This document shows positions 8,662 through 16,778 of a stretch of DNA of 17,099 bases, piece by piece. How positions within the stretch are numbered: the stretch's first letter is position 1; every line of letters begins with the position of its first letter. The position numbers and the translations under genes are program-made. This DNA comes from Bacteroidaceae bacterium (GTDB taxonomy: Bacteria; Bacteroidota; Bacteroidia; Bacteroidales; Bacteroidaceae): the NCBI GenBank assembly GCA_016284115.1, contig JAEEOD010000161.1, positions 1 to 17,099 of the forward strand, read 5' to 3'. Under the pieces are notes generated by a model. The model saw only the letters and a program-made list of their open reading frames with translations, was not told the origin of the DNA and searched no databases.

Positions 8662-9897
8662 TTACTTTTGGTTGTTAATCAATGCATCGATTTCCTCGAA
8701 CTTGTCCCCCATACTTAGATTGTAGTAGACACGATGGAGGCCATTGAGCCAGATGGCGCGATTGTTGGGCTTAAGCTGGCGAGCCTTTTCGTAGTAAGGT
8801 AATGCCTTTTCATAGTACGACTTGAGCTGCGCTTGATCAACGGGATAACGAGGATCTTTGATATCAGTAGTAGCTTCTACAGAAAAATCTTGTGCCTGCA
8901 AACAATAAACCAAACCGACATTGCTATATGCCTCAGCATAGTCTGGCTTGGATGCGATGGAACGCTTATAGTACACCAAGGCATCATTATAACGCTTCAT
9001 ACTTTGATAGAGGAAACCCTTGATAAACAGGTAGTAATAATTACCTGGTTCTTTTGCCAACATGCCATTGGCAAATTCTAATGCCTCTTCGTAGTTGTCA
9101 TGACTACCATAATAGTCAATGATATTAGCAAAGAAAAAGTCGTCCTGTGGATGCTTTTCTATACCGCGTTTTAGGGTCTCAATCCATGCAGAGATATTGC
9201 CCATCTCCTTGTTGGCTTGCGCCATGAACTCCATGGCATACTGTCCTACAGATGAATCGTCTTCAGCATATGGGGCATATTTCAGTACGGAGTTGTAGTC
9301 CCCTATCCTTATGGCTGACAGACAAGCGTAGTAAGCCACCTGAGTAAACACTGAATCGCGAGGCAGTAGGTTGTCTTTTGCAAACATATCGCTTACTGTT
9401 GCATCTACATAGGTGCTAAAAAAATCTCGTGCATGTGTCAAATTTAAGGTGTCGCCCTCAGCTGCTTGGTTGTAGTGATAGATGCCTCCATTCAGTAAGT
9501 TACCCTTGTCAGCCAGAATAGCGCGTTGGTTGTCTTTGCGATATTTATTGATTTTGCCTGGTTTGGTTTCTAGTTGTGCCAATGAGTCGCAATGTAGGAA
9601 ATATTGGCTCATGGCAAGTACGCTGTTGTAGATGGCAAGTGTGTCGTAGGGTTTGCGCAGATAGGCTTTCTCCATTTCCTGCTCGGCTTTCCTCTGCTGT
9701 ACCCTGCCTGCCACATACCAGGTATCTGCCAGATCTTTGGTGGACGGGTCAATAATAATCTTGTCAACCAACTTTTGCAACTCCTTGACATCACCGTTCT
9801 TGAGAGAGGACTTTGCCTTCTGCAAAACGTCTTTCTGTGAATAAGCATAACAAAATGGTAGGACTAATAGAAAGCAAACAGTAATTATCTTGCGCAT
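8662..9897 (-). CDS. Secreted TPR-repeat protein, second of a tandem paralogous pair
   Basis: The start chosen here gives 411 residues. A longer frame begins at 9945, but that would put 16 charged or aromatic residues before the signal peptide and start inside a terminator-like hairpin. From 9897 the protein starts MRKIITVCFLLVLPFCYAYS and a likely signal-peptidase I cut precedes Q21. The mature part is a helical repeat protein with TPR units most evident at about 255-320 (FIKGFLYQSMKRYNDALVYY, SKPDYAEAYSNVGLVY) and 362-400 (YYEKALPYYEKARQLKPNN). It shares many blocks with the gene at 10009: LADTW[YF], DKGNL[LI]NGGI, MFAKDNL, FFAN[IM]IDYY, KGFLY, YYEKARQL. TPR scaffolds mediate protein contacts; the partner is unknown. 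It is the last gene of a gyrA-led minus-strand cluster and is separated from its paralog by a terminator-like hairpin. Confidence 0.88.
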   Translation of the reverse strand: MRKIITVCFLLVLPFCYAYSQKDVLQKAKSSLKNGDVKELQKLVDKIIIDPSTKDLADTWYVAGRVQQRKAEQEMEKAYLRKPYDTLAIYNSVLAMSQYFLHCDSLAQLETKPGKINKYRKDNQRAILADKGNLLNGGIYHYNQAAEGDTLNLTHARDFFSTYVDATVSDMFAKDNLLPRDSVFTQVAYYACLSAIRIGDYNSVLKYAPYAEDDSSVGQYAMEFMAQANKEMGNISAWIETLKRGIEKHPQDDFFFANIIDYYGSHDNYEEALEFANGMLAKEPGNYYYLFIKGFLYQSMKRYNDALVYYKRSIASKPDYAEAYSNVGLVYCLQAQDFSVEATTDIKDPRYPVDQAQLKSYYEKALPYYEKARQLKPNNRAIWLNGLHRVYYNLSMGDKFEEIDALINNQK

Positions 9898-9929
9898 AAA
9901 ATAAAAATGGTATAATTTCGTTTTTCTTG

Positions 9930-9968
9930 AAAAAAGGAACCCCAAAAGTGAGTGCTTCTAGGGTTCCC
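9930..9968 (-). terminator. Terminator-like hairpin between the tandem TPR genes (possible attenuator)
   Basis: Read on the minus strand, GGAACCC (9967-9961) pairs with GGGTTCC (9942-9936) across an 18-nt loop and is followed directly by TTTTTT (9935-9930). This has the form of an intrinsic terminator for the upstream TPR gene. The next TPR start is only 32 bp beyond, and no promoter element is visible in between, so partial read-through is likely. A small hairpin CCGC-ATTAA-GCGG lies just upstream on the same strand (9995-9983). Confidence 0.7.
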
Positions 9969-10008
9969 TTATTGTAATAATTCCGCTTAATGCGGTAATA
10001 GCGTCAAA

Positions 10009-11211
10009 TTAGTATGCCTGCATAACTTCGTTATACTTGTCTTCCATCTGCAGGTTATAGTAAACGCTGCTCAAGCCCTGTTTCCAGAGACTTACGTTAT
10101 CTGGAGCCAGTTGACGAGCCTTCTCATAATAAGGCATTGCTTTCTCGTAGAAACCACGCAGTGTCTTAGCATCCTCTGCGAACTTAGGATCATTAGGATT
10201 AGCTGAAGCTGTTTCTGAGAAATCCTGAGCCTTCAATACATATGACTTACCTAGTTCTGCGTATGCTTGTGCATATTCGGGGTTCTTCTGAACTGCCTGT
10301 TCATACTGCTCGATAGCTTTGTCATCATTCTTCTGCTGTGAATAAAGGAAACCCTTTACATAATTGAAGAAGAAGTTGGATGGATCTTTAGCAATCTGCT
10401 GATCAGCGAAAGCGTGAGCTTCATCGTACTTGTCAGCAGAAGTGTAATAGTCAATCATGTTAGCGAAGAATGCCTGATTGCCTGGGAACTTATCCAAAGC
10501 ACCCTTCAGTACATCCAGCATCTGATCGGTCTTATTTTGCTTTTTCAGAGCCTCGATAAGGAGCTCAGTAGCTGCTTGACCATCGGTCTTGCTTGCCTGA
10601 GCAAAAGGAGCATACTTCTCAATGGCTGCGAAGTTCTCGATACGATAACCAGCCAATGCAGCGTAGTAAGCGATTGTAGGCATCAAAGTATCAGATACAG
10701 CCAGGTTATCCTTAGCAAACATAGGAGCGTTAGCCAAATCAACATAAGTGCCGAAGAAATCCAATGCCTTAGCGTCGGTTCCTTCCTCGCTTGAGTTGAA
10801 CATACCAATGCCACCATTGATCAGGTTACCCTTATCAGCCTTGATAGCAGAAGCCATCTTAGATGTGAATGCGTTCATCTTGCCCTTAGCATCTGGCAAC
10901 TGATCTGCCTTCAAGAAATACTTTGTCATTTGTAGAGCAGCGTCATACATAGCAGCCTCGTCAAAACCCTGACGCTTAATCTGGTTCTCTAACTGTTTAG
11001 CTTCTTTCTTCTGCATAATCTGACCTGCAGCAAACCAGGTGTCAGCTAAATTGGCAGTCTCTGGATTGTTCAGAGCCTGCTGAATCAATGATTCTGCTGT
11101 TGCAAAATCACCCTTGTTACCAGCTTTGGTTGCGTTCTTAACGGCGTCCATCTGTGCGAAAGCACCGCCTGCTACCAAAACAAAAGCCATTGATAAAAAT
11201 AACTTCTTCAT
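10009..11211 (-). CDS. Secreted TPR-repeat protein, first of a tandem paralogous pair
   Basis: This 400-residue protein has a clear Sec signal peptide: MKKLFLSMAFVLVAGGAFA, with cleavage expected before Q20. The mature part is alpha-helical with TPR-like units: an N-terminal unit (about 22-65), then about 215-312 (FFANMIDYYTSADKYDEAHAFA, FNYVKGFLYSQQKNDDKAIEQY) and about 312-392 (PEYAQAYAELGKSYVLKAQDFS, FYEKAMPYYEKARQLAPDN). It is rich in Ala, Lys and Gln, and is likely periplasmic or loosely outer-membrane associated. No catalytic motif is seen. It is clearly homologous over its whole length to the next gene downstream, so the pair arose by tandem duplication. It begins 32 bp after the gyrA stop with no clear promoter between, which suggests co-transcription with gyrA, and it ends before a terminator-like hairpin. 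Confidence 0.9.
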   Translation of the reverse strand: MKKLFLSMAFVLVAGGAFAQMDAVKNATKAGNKGDFATAESLIQQALNNPETANLADTWFAAGQIMQKKEAKQLENQIKRQGFDEAAMYDAALQMTKYFLKADQLPDAKGKMNAFTSKMASAIKADKGNLINGGIGMFNSSEEGTDAKALDFFGTYVDLANAPMFAKDNLAVSDTLMPTIAYYAALAGYRIENFAAIEKYAPFAQASKTDGQAATELLIEALKKQNKTDQMLDVLKGALDKFPGNQAFFANMIDYYTSADKYDEAHAFADQQIAKDPSNFFFNYVKGFLYSQQKNDDKAIEQYEQAVQKNPEYAQAYAELGKSYVLKAQDFSETASANPNDPKFAEDAKTLRGFYEKAMPYYEKARQLAPDNVSLWKQGLSSVYYNLQMEDKYNEVMQAY

Positions 11212-11243
11212 AGACTAAAAATAAATTAAATTAATTATTACTT

Positions 11244-13796
11244 TCATTCAACATTATTATCTGTATCAGTCTGAACACCTTCAGTTGAAGGATTTTCGGA
11301 CTGAATATCTTCTATTTCATCCGCACTCTGCTCAATTTCCTCTTCCTCTGACTCTGACATGACTTTGCAAACAGAACCAATTTCATCGTTGCGTTTCTCG
11401 AGGTTGATAAGTTTCACACCCTGGGTAGCTCGTCCCATGATTCTCACATCTGCTACTTTCAGACGAATAGTGATGCCTGATTTGTTGATAATCATTAGGT
11501 CGTTTTCTTCTGTCACCGTCTTGATGGTCACCAGCTTACCCGTCTTTTCAGTAATATTAAGCGTCTTTACGCCCTTGGCACCACGATTAGTCTTACGGTA
11601 ATCTTCGATGTCTGAGCGTTTACCGAAACCCTGCTCTGAAACCACCATGATGGTTTCATTCTCAGAATCTTTTACGCATACCATACCTACCACCTCGTCT
11701 TGACCGTCTTCGTCAAGTGTCATTCCGCGAACGCCGGTAGCAGTTCTACCCATTGGACGTACTAGCGTTTCGTTAAAGCGTATAGCACGACCATTTTTGT
11801 TGGCCATGATGATTTCGTTGTCACCATCAGTGAGGCGCACTTCAATCACCTTATCACCTTCCAAAATATTGATGGCGTTAACGCCGTTCTGTCGTGGACG
11901 TGAGTACTCTGCCAGGCTGGTCTTTTTAATGGTACCGTTCTTGGTACAGAATACCACATAATGACTATTGTTAAACTCCACGTCAGCCAAATTCTTTACG
12001 CGCAGGTATGCCGTCACCTTATCATCTGGTTCGATATTCAGCAGGTTCTGAATAGCACGACCTTTAGAAGTCTTACTCTCCATAGGAATCTGATAAACCT
12101 TGAGCCAGTAACACCTACCCTTTTGGGTAAAGAACATCATAGTGTTGTGCATCGTAGCTGGGTAGATGTGCTCAACGAAATCTTCGGTGCGTGTATTAGA
12201 ACCCTTAGAGCCAACACCACCTCTATTCTGGGTGCGGAACTCATGCAACGGTGTGCACTTGATGTAACCCAAATGTGAGATGGTAATCACCACTTCGTCG
12301 TCAGGATAGTAATCCTCAGGATTGATGTCACCATCCATCATGCTGATTTCCGTCTTACGTTCATCACCATATTTATCTTTAACTTCAATGAGCTCGTCCT
12401 TGATGACCTTGCGGCAAACTTCTTCGTCAGAAAGAATCAATTCATAGAACGCTATCTTCTTTTCTATTTCTTCATATTCAGCATGCAGCTGATCCTGCAT
12501 CAATCCTGTGAGCTGGCGTAAACGCATCTCAACGATTGCCTTTGCCTGAATCTCGTCCAGTTCGAAGCGCTTCATCAAACCTTCAATAGCATCGGCAGGT
12601 GATTTGGCAGCTCGGATGATGTGTACCACTTCATCGATATTGTCGCTGGCAATAATCAGACCTTCAAGAATATGTGCCCTTTCTTGTGCCTTAGCCAGAT
12701 CGAACTTGGTGCGGCGTATCACCACTTCATGACGATGCTCGATGAAGTATTTTATCATATCGCGCAAAGTCAGCAGGCGAGGCCTTCCATGTACCAATGC
12801 TACATTGTTAACGCTGAAGGATGTCTGCAACTGCGTCAGCTTGTACAATTTATTCAACAAAACATTAGCGTTAGCATCTCTTTTAACATCTATTACGATT
12901 CGCATACCCTCGCGGTCGCTCTCGTCATTAGCGTTGGCAATACCATCAATTTTCTTGTCGTTAGCCAAATCGGCAATGTATTTGATAAGTTCGGCTTTAT
13001 TGACGCCATAAGGAATTTCGCTAATGACAATCTTGTCATGCGTAGCACTAGATTCAATGTCTGCCTTGCCACGTACCACGATGCGCCCCCTACCCGTTTC
13101 ATAGGATTCGCGGATGCCCTGGGTACCCAGAATGATGCCTCCTGTTGGAAAATCAGGCCCCTTGATGTATTGCATCAATTCCTCAGTAGTTATGTCGTTA
13201 TTGTCAACGTAAGCCACACAAGCATCAATTACCTCACTTAAGTTATGCGTTGGCATATTGGTTGCCATACCAACTGCAATACCAGAAGCACCGTTCACCA
13301 GCAGATTAGGAATGCGAGTAGGCATTACGGTTGGTTCCTCTTCCTCGTTGTCAAAGTTAGGTTGCATGTCAACAGTATCCTTGTCGAGGTCCTGCATCAT
13401 CTCCTCGCCTAAACGGCGCAGGCGACACTCTGTGTATCGCATAGCTGCCGGTCCGTCACCGTCAACAGAGCCAAAATTGCCCTGTCCATCAACAAGCATA
13501 TAACGCAACGCCCAAGGTTGTGCCATGCGTACCAATGCCCCATATACAGATGAGTCACCATGAGGATGGTATTTACCAAGCACCTCGCCTACCACGCGAG
13601 CACACTTCTTATAAGCTTTGTCAGAAGTGTTACCTACTTGTTTCATACCAAATAAAATTCTACGATGTACCGGCTTGAAGCCATCTCTAACATCAGGAAG
13701 GGCACGAGCAACAATCACAGACATCGAATAGTCTATGTATGAGGACTTCATCTCCTCCTCAATGTTCACTTTTATTATTCTGTCTTGATTTATCAT
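11244..13796 (-). CDS. gyrA: DNA gyrase subunit A
   Basis: This is the 850-residue breakage-reunion subunit of the A2B2 gyrase that introduces negative supercoils. The N-terminal winged-helix/tower region contains [18 protein letters not shown] (31-48) and the catalytic tyrosine Y121 in AAMRYTE. The quinolone-determining region reads [17 protein letters not shown], where S82 corresponds to E. coli S83 and G86 to E. coli D87. The C-terminal beta-pinwheel (about 500-815) contains a GyrA-box-like motif, [10 protein letters not shown], plus the repeated blade segments ([17 protein letters not shown] and similar), followed by an acidic tail ([10 protein letters not shown] onward). gyrB is not in the window. 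The gene is divergent from clpC, has its own promoter-like element, and leads two TPR genes on the same strand. The start at 13796 fits the conserved [21 protein letters not shown]-terminus. Confidence 0.98.
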   Translation of the reverse strand: MINQDRIIKVNIEEEMKSSYIDYSMSVIVARALPDVRDGFKPVHRRILFGMKQVGNTSDKAYKKCARVVGEVLGKYHPHGDSSVYGALVRMAQPWALRYMLVDGQGNFGSVDGDGPAAMRYTECRLRRLGEEMMQDLDKDTVDMQPNFDNEEEEPTVMPTRIPNLLVNGASGIAVGMATNMPTHNLSEVIDACVAYVDNNDITTEELMQYIKGPDFPTGGIILGTQGIRESYETGRGRIVVRGKADIESSATHDKIVISEIPYGVNKAELIKYIADLANDKKIDGIANANDESDREGMRIVIDVKRDANANVLLNKLYKLTQLQTSFSVNNVALVHGRPRLLTLRDMIKYFIEHRHEVVIRRTKFDLAKAQERAHILEGLIIASDNIDEVVHIIRAAKSPADAIEGLMKRFELDEIQAKAIVEMRLRQLTGLMQDQLHAEYEEIEKKIAFYELILSDEEVCRKVIKDELIEVKDKYGDERKTEISMMDGDINPEDYYPDDEVVITISHLGYIKCTPLHEFRTQNRGGVGSKGSNTRTEDFVEHIYPATMHNTMMFFTQKGRCYWLKVYQIPMESKTSKGRAIQNLLNIEPDDKVTAYLRVKNLADVEFNNSHYVVFCTKNGTIKKTSLAEYSRPRQNGVNAINILEGDKVIEVRLTDGDNEIIMANKNGRAIRFNETLVRPMGRTATGVRGMTLDEDGQDEVVGMVCVKDSENETIMVVSEQGFGKRSDIEDYRKTNRGAKGVKTLNITEKTGKLVTIKTVTEENDLMIINKSGITIRLKVADVRIMGRATQGVKLINLEKRNDEIGSVCKVMSESEEEEIEQSADEIEDIQSENPSTEGVQTDTDNNVE

Positions 13797-13843
13797 TTCT
13801 TTCTTTTAATAGTCCCAATAAAGGCTTTATACAAAAAACCGTG

Positions 13844-13874
13844 TAAAATTACAACTTTTTTATGACATATGAAA
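13844..13874 (-). promoter_or_regulatory. Probable Bacteroidetes-type promoter for gyrA
   Basis: On the minus strand TTTC (13874-13871), a 19-nt spacer and TAATTTTA (13851-13844) approximate the TTTG/TAnnTTTG pattern, with one mismatch in each element. The implied leader is about 40 nt. Confidence 0.4.
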
Positions 13875-13920
13875 GGGTTTTAGCCAAAAAAAATGTTTGG
13901 CACATTATTTGTTACATTCA

Positions 13921-13951
13921 TGTGAGGATATGAAACAATTTCGTATCTTTG
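13921..13951 (+). promoter_or_regulatory. Bacteroidetes-type promoter for clpC
   Basis: TATCTTTG (13944-13951) is a perfect TAnnTTTG element followed by CAAAG. TGTG at 13921-13924 lies 19 nt upstream and matches the -33 TTTG with one mismatch. The leader is about 35-40 nt. No CIRCE-like (TTAGCACTC-N9-GAGTGCTAA) or other obvious heat-shock operator is visible. Confidence 0.65.
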
Positions 13952-13975
13952 CAAAGCAATTGGTTTTAATTAACA

Positions 13976-14005
13976 ATGAAGACAATTAAGGTAAATGGAG
14001 AATAA
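13976..14005 (+). other. Short upstream open frame overlapping the clpC start
   Basis: An ATG at 13976, within the predicted clpC leader, opens a nine-codon frame (MKTIKVNGE) ending with TAA at 14003-14005. It overlaps the clpC start codon in a different frame. It could be a leader peptide affecting clpC translation or simply chance; nothing in the sequence decides this. Confidence 0.2.
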
Positions 14006-16538
14006 ATTTTCTGAAAGAGTAACCAACATTATTCGCTTTAGCAAGGAAGAAGCCAACAGACTCAGGAATAGTAGTATAGCACCTGAGCATCTGTTGCTAG
14101 GTATCTTGCGTGAAGGCAATGGCAAAGCGATAGAACTACTAAAAATACAGAACGTAGATTTGCTAGAACTGAAAATTCATTTGGAAGATACGTTGAAACT
14201 GAACGCAGTAGAAAGTTTGTCAGCATTGGCTGATGTGCCTCTCAATGCAGAAACAGGACGTATCATGCGCATTAGTCTATTGGAAGCGCGTCTATTGAAG
14301 AACGAATTGGTAGACACCGAACATCTGTTGCTGGCCATTCTCAAGGACAACAATACTGATGCTGCCAGTACGCTGACAGACTGTGGAATGGACTATAGAA
14401 AGACGTTGAGTTTGATTGAGCAAAAGCAGACGAATATACAGGATGGTATGGGCTATACCGAGGATGATGACCTTGAGGATGAGGACGAAGATAATAGTTA
14501 TAAGAGTCCCGACCGAATTAGTGGCCAGCATACTAAACAGCAGACAACTTCCACCCCTCGTACACAGAAGGATACACCTGCACTGAACAATTTCGGAACT
14601 GACATTACTAAGGCTGCTGCCGAAGGTAGATTAGATCCTGTGGTGGGTAGAGAGAAGGAAATTGAGCGCGTGGCACAGATTCTTAGTAGACGCAAAAAGA
14701 ATAATCCGATACTGATAGGAGAGCCTGGCGTGGGTAAATCGGCCATTGTGGAGGGCTTAGCCATGCGCATATCACAGCAGAAGGTGTCACGTATGCTGTT
14801 CAATAAGCGTGTAGTGATGCTGGATTTGGCGGCTGTAGTGGCTGGCACGAAGTATCGCGGACAATTTGAGGAGCGTCTACGCACTATCATGAAGGAGCTA
14901 CAGAACAATCCTGACATCATCTTGTTTATTGATGAAATTCATACGATTATTGGTGCTGGTGCAGCATCTGGATCTATGGATGCTGCCAATATGTTGAAAC
15001 CTGCGCTGGCAAGGGGCGAGATTCAGTGCATTGGTGCTACTACGGTGGATGAATTCAAGAAGACCATAGAGAAAGATGGTGCGTTGGATCGCCGTTTCCA
15101 GAAAGTGATGGTAGAACCTACTACCCCAGACGAAACGCTGCAAATATTGCAGAATATCAAGGTGAAATATGAGGACCACCATAACGTTACTTTCACTGAT
15201 GAAGCTCTCGTGGCATGTGTGAAACTTACTGACCGTTATATCACTGATCGTCAGTTCCCTGACAAGGCCATAGATGCCATGGACGAAGCTGGATCTCGCG
15301 TACATCTTTCCAATGTAAACGTGCCGCATGAGATTGAGGAGAAAGAAATGGAGATCAGTCAGGCGATTGAACAGAAAGCAGAGGCTGTGAAAGAGCAGAA
15401 CTATGAGTTGGCAGCCAGTTATCGAGATAAGGTGAAAGACTTATCGGTCGAGTTGGATGCCATGAAGGCGGAATGGGAAAAAAGCATGAAGTGTAATCGC
15501 AAAGAAGTGGATGCTGAAATGATAGCCGATGTAGTATCGATGATGTCTGGCATACCTGTTCAGAAGTTGGCTCAGTCTGAAGGTATTCGTTTAGCAGGAA
15601 TGAAAGAAGAACTGAAGCGCCATGTGATAGCACAAGACGATGCTATCGACAAGATTACGAAAGCTATCTTGCGTAGCCGTATTGGACTGAAGGAACCGAA
15701 TCATCCCATTGGTACTTTCTTGTTCTTAGGCCCTACAGGCGTTGGCAAAACATATCTAGCACAACAACTAGCACAGTTTATGTTTGGTTCTACAGATGCC
15801 TTGATTCGTGTAGATATGAGTGAATACACCGACCAGTTCAATGTATCGCGACTGATTGGTGCCCCTCCCGGATATGTGGGTTATGAAGAGGGTGGCCAAT
15901 TGACTGAGAAAGTACGCCGTAAGCCCTACTCTATCATCTTATTGGACGAAATTGAGAAAGCACATCCAAAGGTGTTCAACATCCTGTTACAGTTACTGGA
16001 TGAAGGCAGACTGACTGACAGTTTTGGCAGAACGGTGGACTTTAAGAATACTGTAGTGATAATGACATCAAATATTGGTACACGTCAGCTTAAGGAGTTT
16101 GGTGGCGGCATCGGTTTTAATGCTAGTCAGCGAGCAACCGATAAAGAGTATTCCCGCAATGTGATCCAGAAGGCACTGAACAAACAGTTTGCTCCTGAAT
16201 TTTTAAATCGAATTGACGAGATCATTACTTTTGACCAGCTATCGCAGGAAGCTATTCAGCAGATAGTTGATCTGGAAATAGAAGCTTTAAATAAGAGGAT
16301 AAATGGCATTGGATATAAACTAGTTATAGATGATCAAGTGAAGCTATACTTAGGTAAACATGGATACGATGTACAGTTTGGTGCCAGACCTCTGAAACGT
16401 GCTATTCAGAATTATCTGGAAGATGAGTTGTCGGAACTGATCATCACTGATAACCTTCCAGAAGGTGCAACTATCATTGTTAACTATAATGGAGAGGATG
16501 ACAAGTTGGTGTTTACCACAAAGAATGATCAAGTATAA
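13995..16538 (+). CDS. clpC: Clp/Hsp100 ATPase, ClpC type
   Basis: This 847-residue AAA+ unfoldase is expected to feed substrates to ClpP in the cytoplasm. The N domain (1-145) has two Clp-N repeats (SERVTNIIRFSKEEANR and the EHLLLGIL / EHLLLAIL pair). An acidic, low-complexity linker follows (EDDDLEDEDEDN, about 156-167). AAA domain 1 has Walker A GEPGVGKS (242-249) and Walker B IILFIDE (308-314). The middle region carries a UVR-like coiled segment (about 455-497, QNYELAASYRDKVKDL), marking it as ClpC rather than ClpB or ClpA. AAA domain 2 has Walker A GPTGVGKT (579-586) and Walker B ILLDE (648-652). The loop GGGIGF (703-708) is the expected ClpP-docking tripeptide IGF. The start at 13995 follows AAGGTAA, a weak ribosome site. 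A short overlapping upstream frame begins at 13976. Confidence 0.96.
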   Translation: MENKFSERVTNIIRFSKEEANRLRNSSIAPEHLLLGILREGNGKAIELLKIQNVDLLELKIHLEDTLKLNAVESLSALADVPLNAETGRIMRISLLEARLLKNELVDTEHLLLAILKDNNTDAASTLTDCGMDYRKTLSLIEQKQTNIQDGMGYTEDDDLEDEDEDNSYKSPDRISGQHTKQQTTSTPRTQKDTPALNNFGTDITKAAAEGRLDPVVGREKEIERVAQILSRRKKNNPILIGEPGVGKSAIVEGLAMRISQQKVSRMLFNKRVVMLDLAAVVAGTKYRGQFEERLRTIMKELQNNPDIILFIDEIHTIIGAGAASGSMDAANMLKPALARGEIQCIGATTVDEFKKTIEKDGALDRRFQKVMVEPTTPDETLQILQNIKVKYEDHHNVTFTDEALVACVKLTDRYITDRQFPDKAIDAMDEAGSRVHLSNVNVPHEIEEKEMEISQAIEQKAEAVKEQNYELAASYRDKVKDLSVELDAMKAEWEKSMKCNRKEVDAEMIADVVSMMSGIPVQKLAQSEGIRLAGMKEELKRHVIAQDDAIDKITKAILRSRIGLKEPNHPIGTFLFLGPTGVGKTYLAQQLAQFMFGSTDALIRVDMSEYTDQFNVSRLIGAPPGYVGYEEGGQLTEKVRRKPYSIILLDEIEKAHPKVFNILLQLLDEGRLTDSFGRTVDFKNTVVIMTSNIGTRQLKEFGGGIGFNASQRATDKEYSRNVIQKALNKQFAPEFLNRIDEIITFDQLSQEAIQQIVDLEIEALNKRINGIGYKLVIDDQVKLYLGKHGYDVQFGARPLKRAIQNYLEDELSELIITDNLPEGATIIVNYNGEDDKLVFTTKNDQV

Positions 16539-16589
16539 AACAAGGTTTCATTCTTTTTTAGATCATCTTTTGAAATTATAAGAGTAATT

Positions 16590-16632
16590 CCTTCCCCGAG
16601 CTTTCCTCCTTTCAGAGAGGAAACGGGGAAGG
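16590..16632 (+). terminator. Long two-stage hairpin after clpC
   Basis: CCTTCCCCG (16590-16598) pairs perfectly with CGGGGAAGG (16624-16632). Inside it TTTCCTC (16602-16608) pairs perfectly with GAGGAAA (16617-16623), with a three-base bulge (AGC) on the left side. It is 51 bp after the clpC stop and is followed by TTCTATTT, a poor U-tract, so it may be a terminator, an RNA 3'-end protector or a processing site. Confidence 0.6.
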
Positions 16633-16648
16633 TTCTATTTATGACACT

Positions 16649-16679
16649 ATGTCAGTCTGCAATGACTGGCATTTTTTTT
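16649..16679 (+). terminator. Canonical intrinsic terminator between clpC and htpG
   Basis: ATGTCAGTC (16649-16657) pairs with GACTGGCAT (16664-16672) around a six-base loop, with one G-U pair, and runs directly into eight T residues (16672-16679). This is the strongest terminator in the window and separates clpC transcription from htpG. Confidence 0.85.
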
Positions 16680-16778
16680 GTCTGATTATTGTGGCAATTA
16701 AGCCCCCAATAATATGGGAAACTGCATGAAATGTCGTGCAAGTATTATTTCATTTGAATAATTAAAAAATATATAAGT
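16680..16778 (+). promoter_or_regulatory. Leader/promoter region of htpG with a short inverted repeat
   Basis: Lying after a strong terminator, this stretch of about 100 bp must contain the htpG promoter unless read-through is used. The best -7 candidate is TTCATTTG (16749-16756), one mismatch from TAnnTTTG, without a good -33 partner. An inverted repeat TGCATGA-AATG-TCGTGCA (16723-16740, one non-Watson-Crick pair) sits just upstream and could be an operator or hairpin. A smaller CCCA-N6-TGGG repeat is at 16705-16718. No CIRCE element is present. Confidence 0.35.

Noticed and set aside
9898..9945. Longer start (MGFLFSRKTK...) for the second TPR gene
   Set aside because: It would begin inside the terminator-like hairpin and put a charged 16-residue extension before a good signal peptide. 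The start at 9897 gives a normal signal sequence like that of the paralog.
12621..13241. 206-codon open frame antisense to gyrA
   Set aside because: It lies wholly opposite the highly conserved gyrA coding sequence, resembles no known family, has no promoter or ribosome site I can see, and is best explained as a codon-bias shadow.
13797..13994. CIRCE or CtsR-type heat-shock operator upstream of clpC
   Set aside because: No TTAGCACTC-N9-GAGTGCTAA or heptad direct repeats are present; only a vegetative-type promoter is visible.
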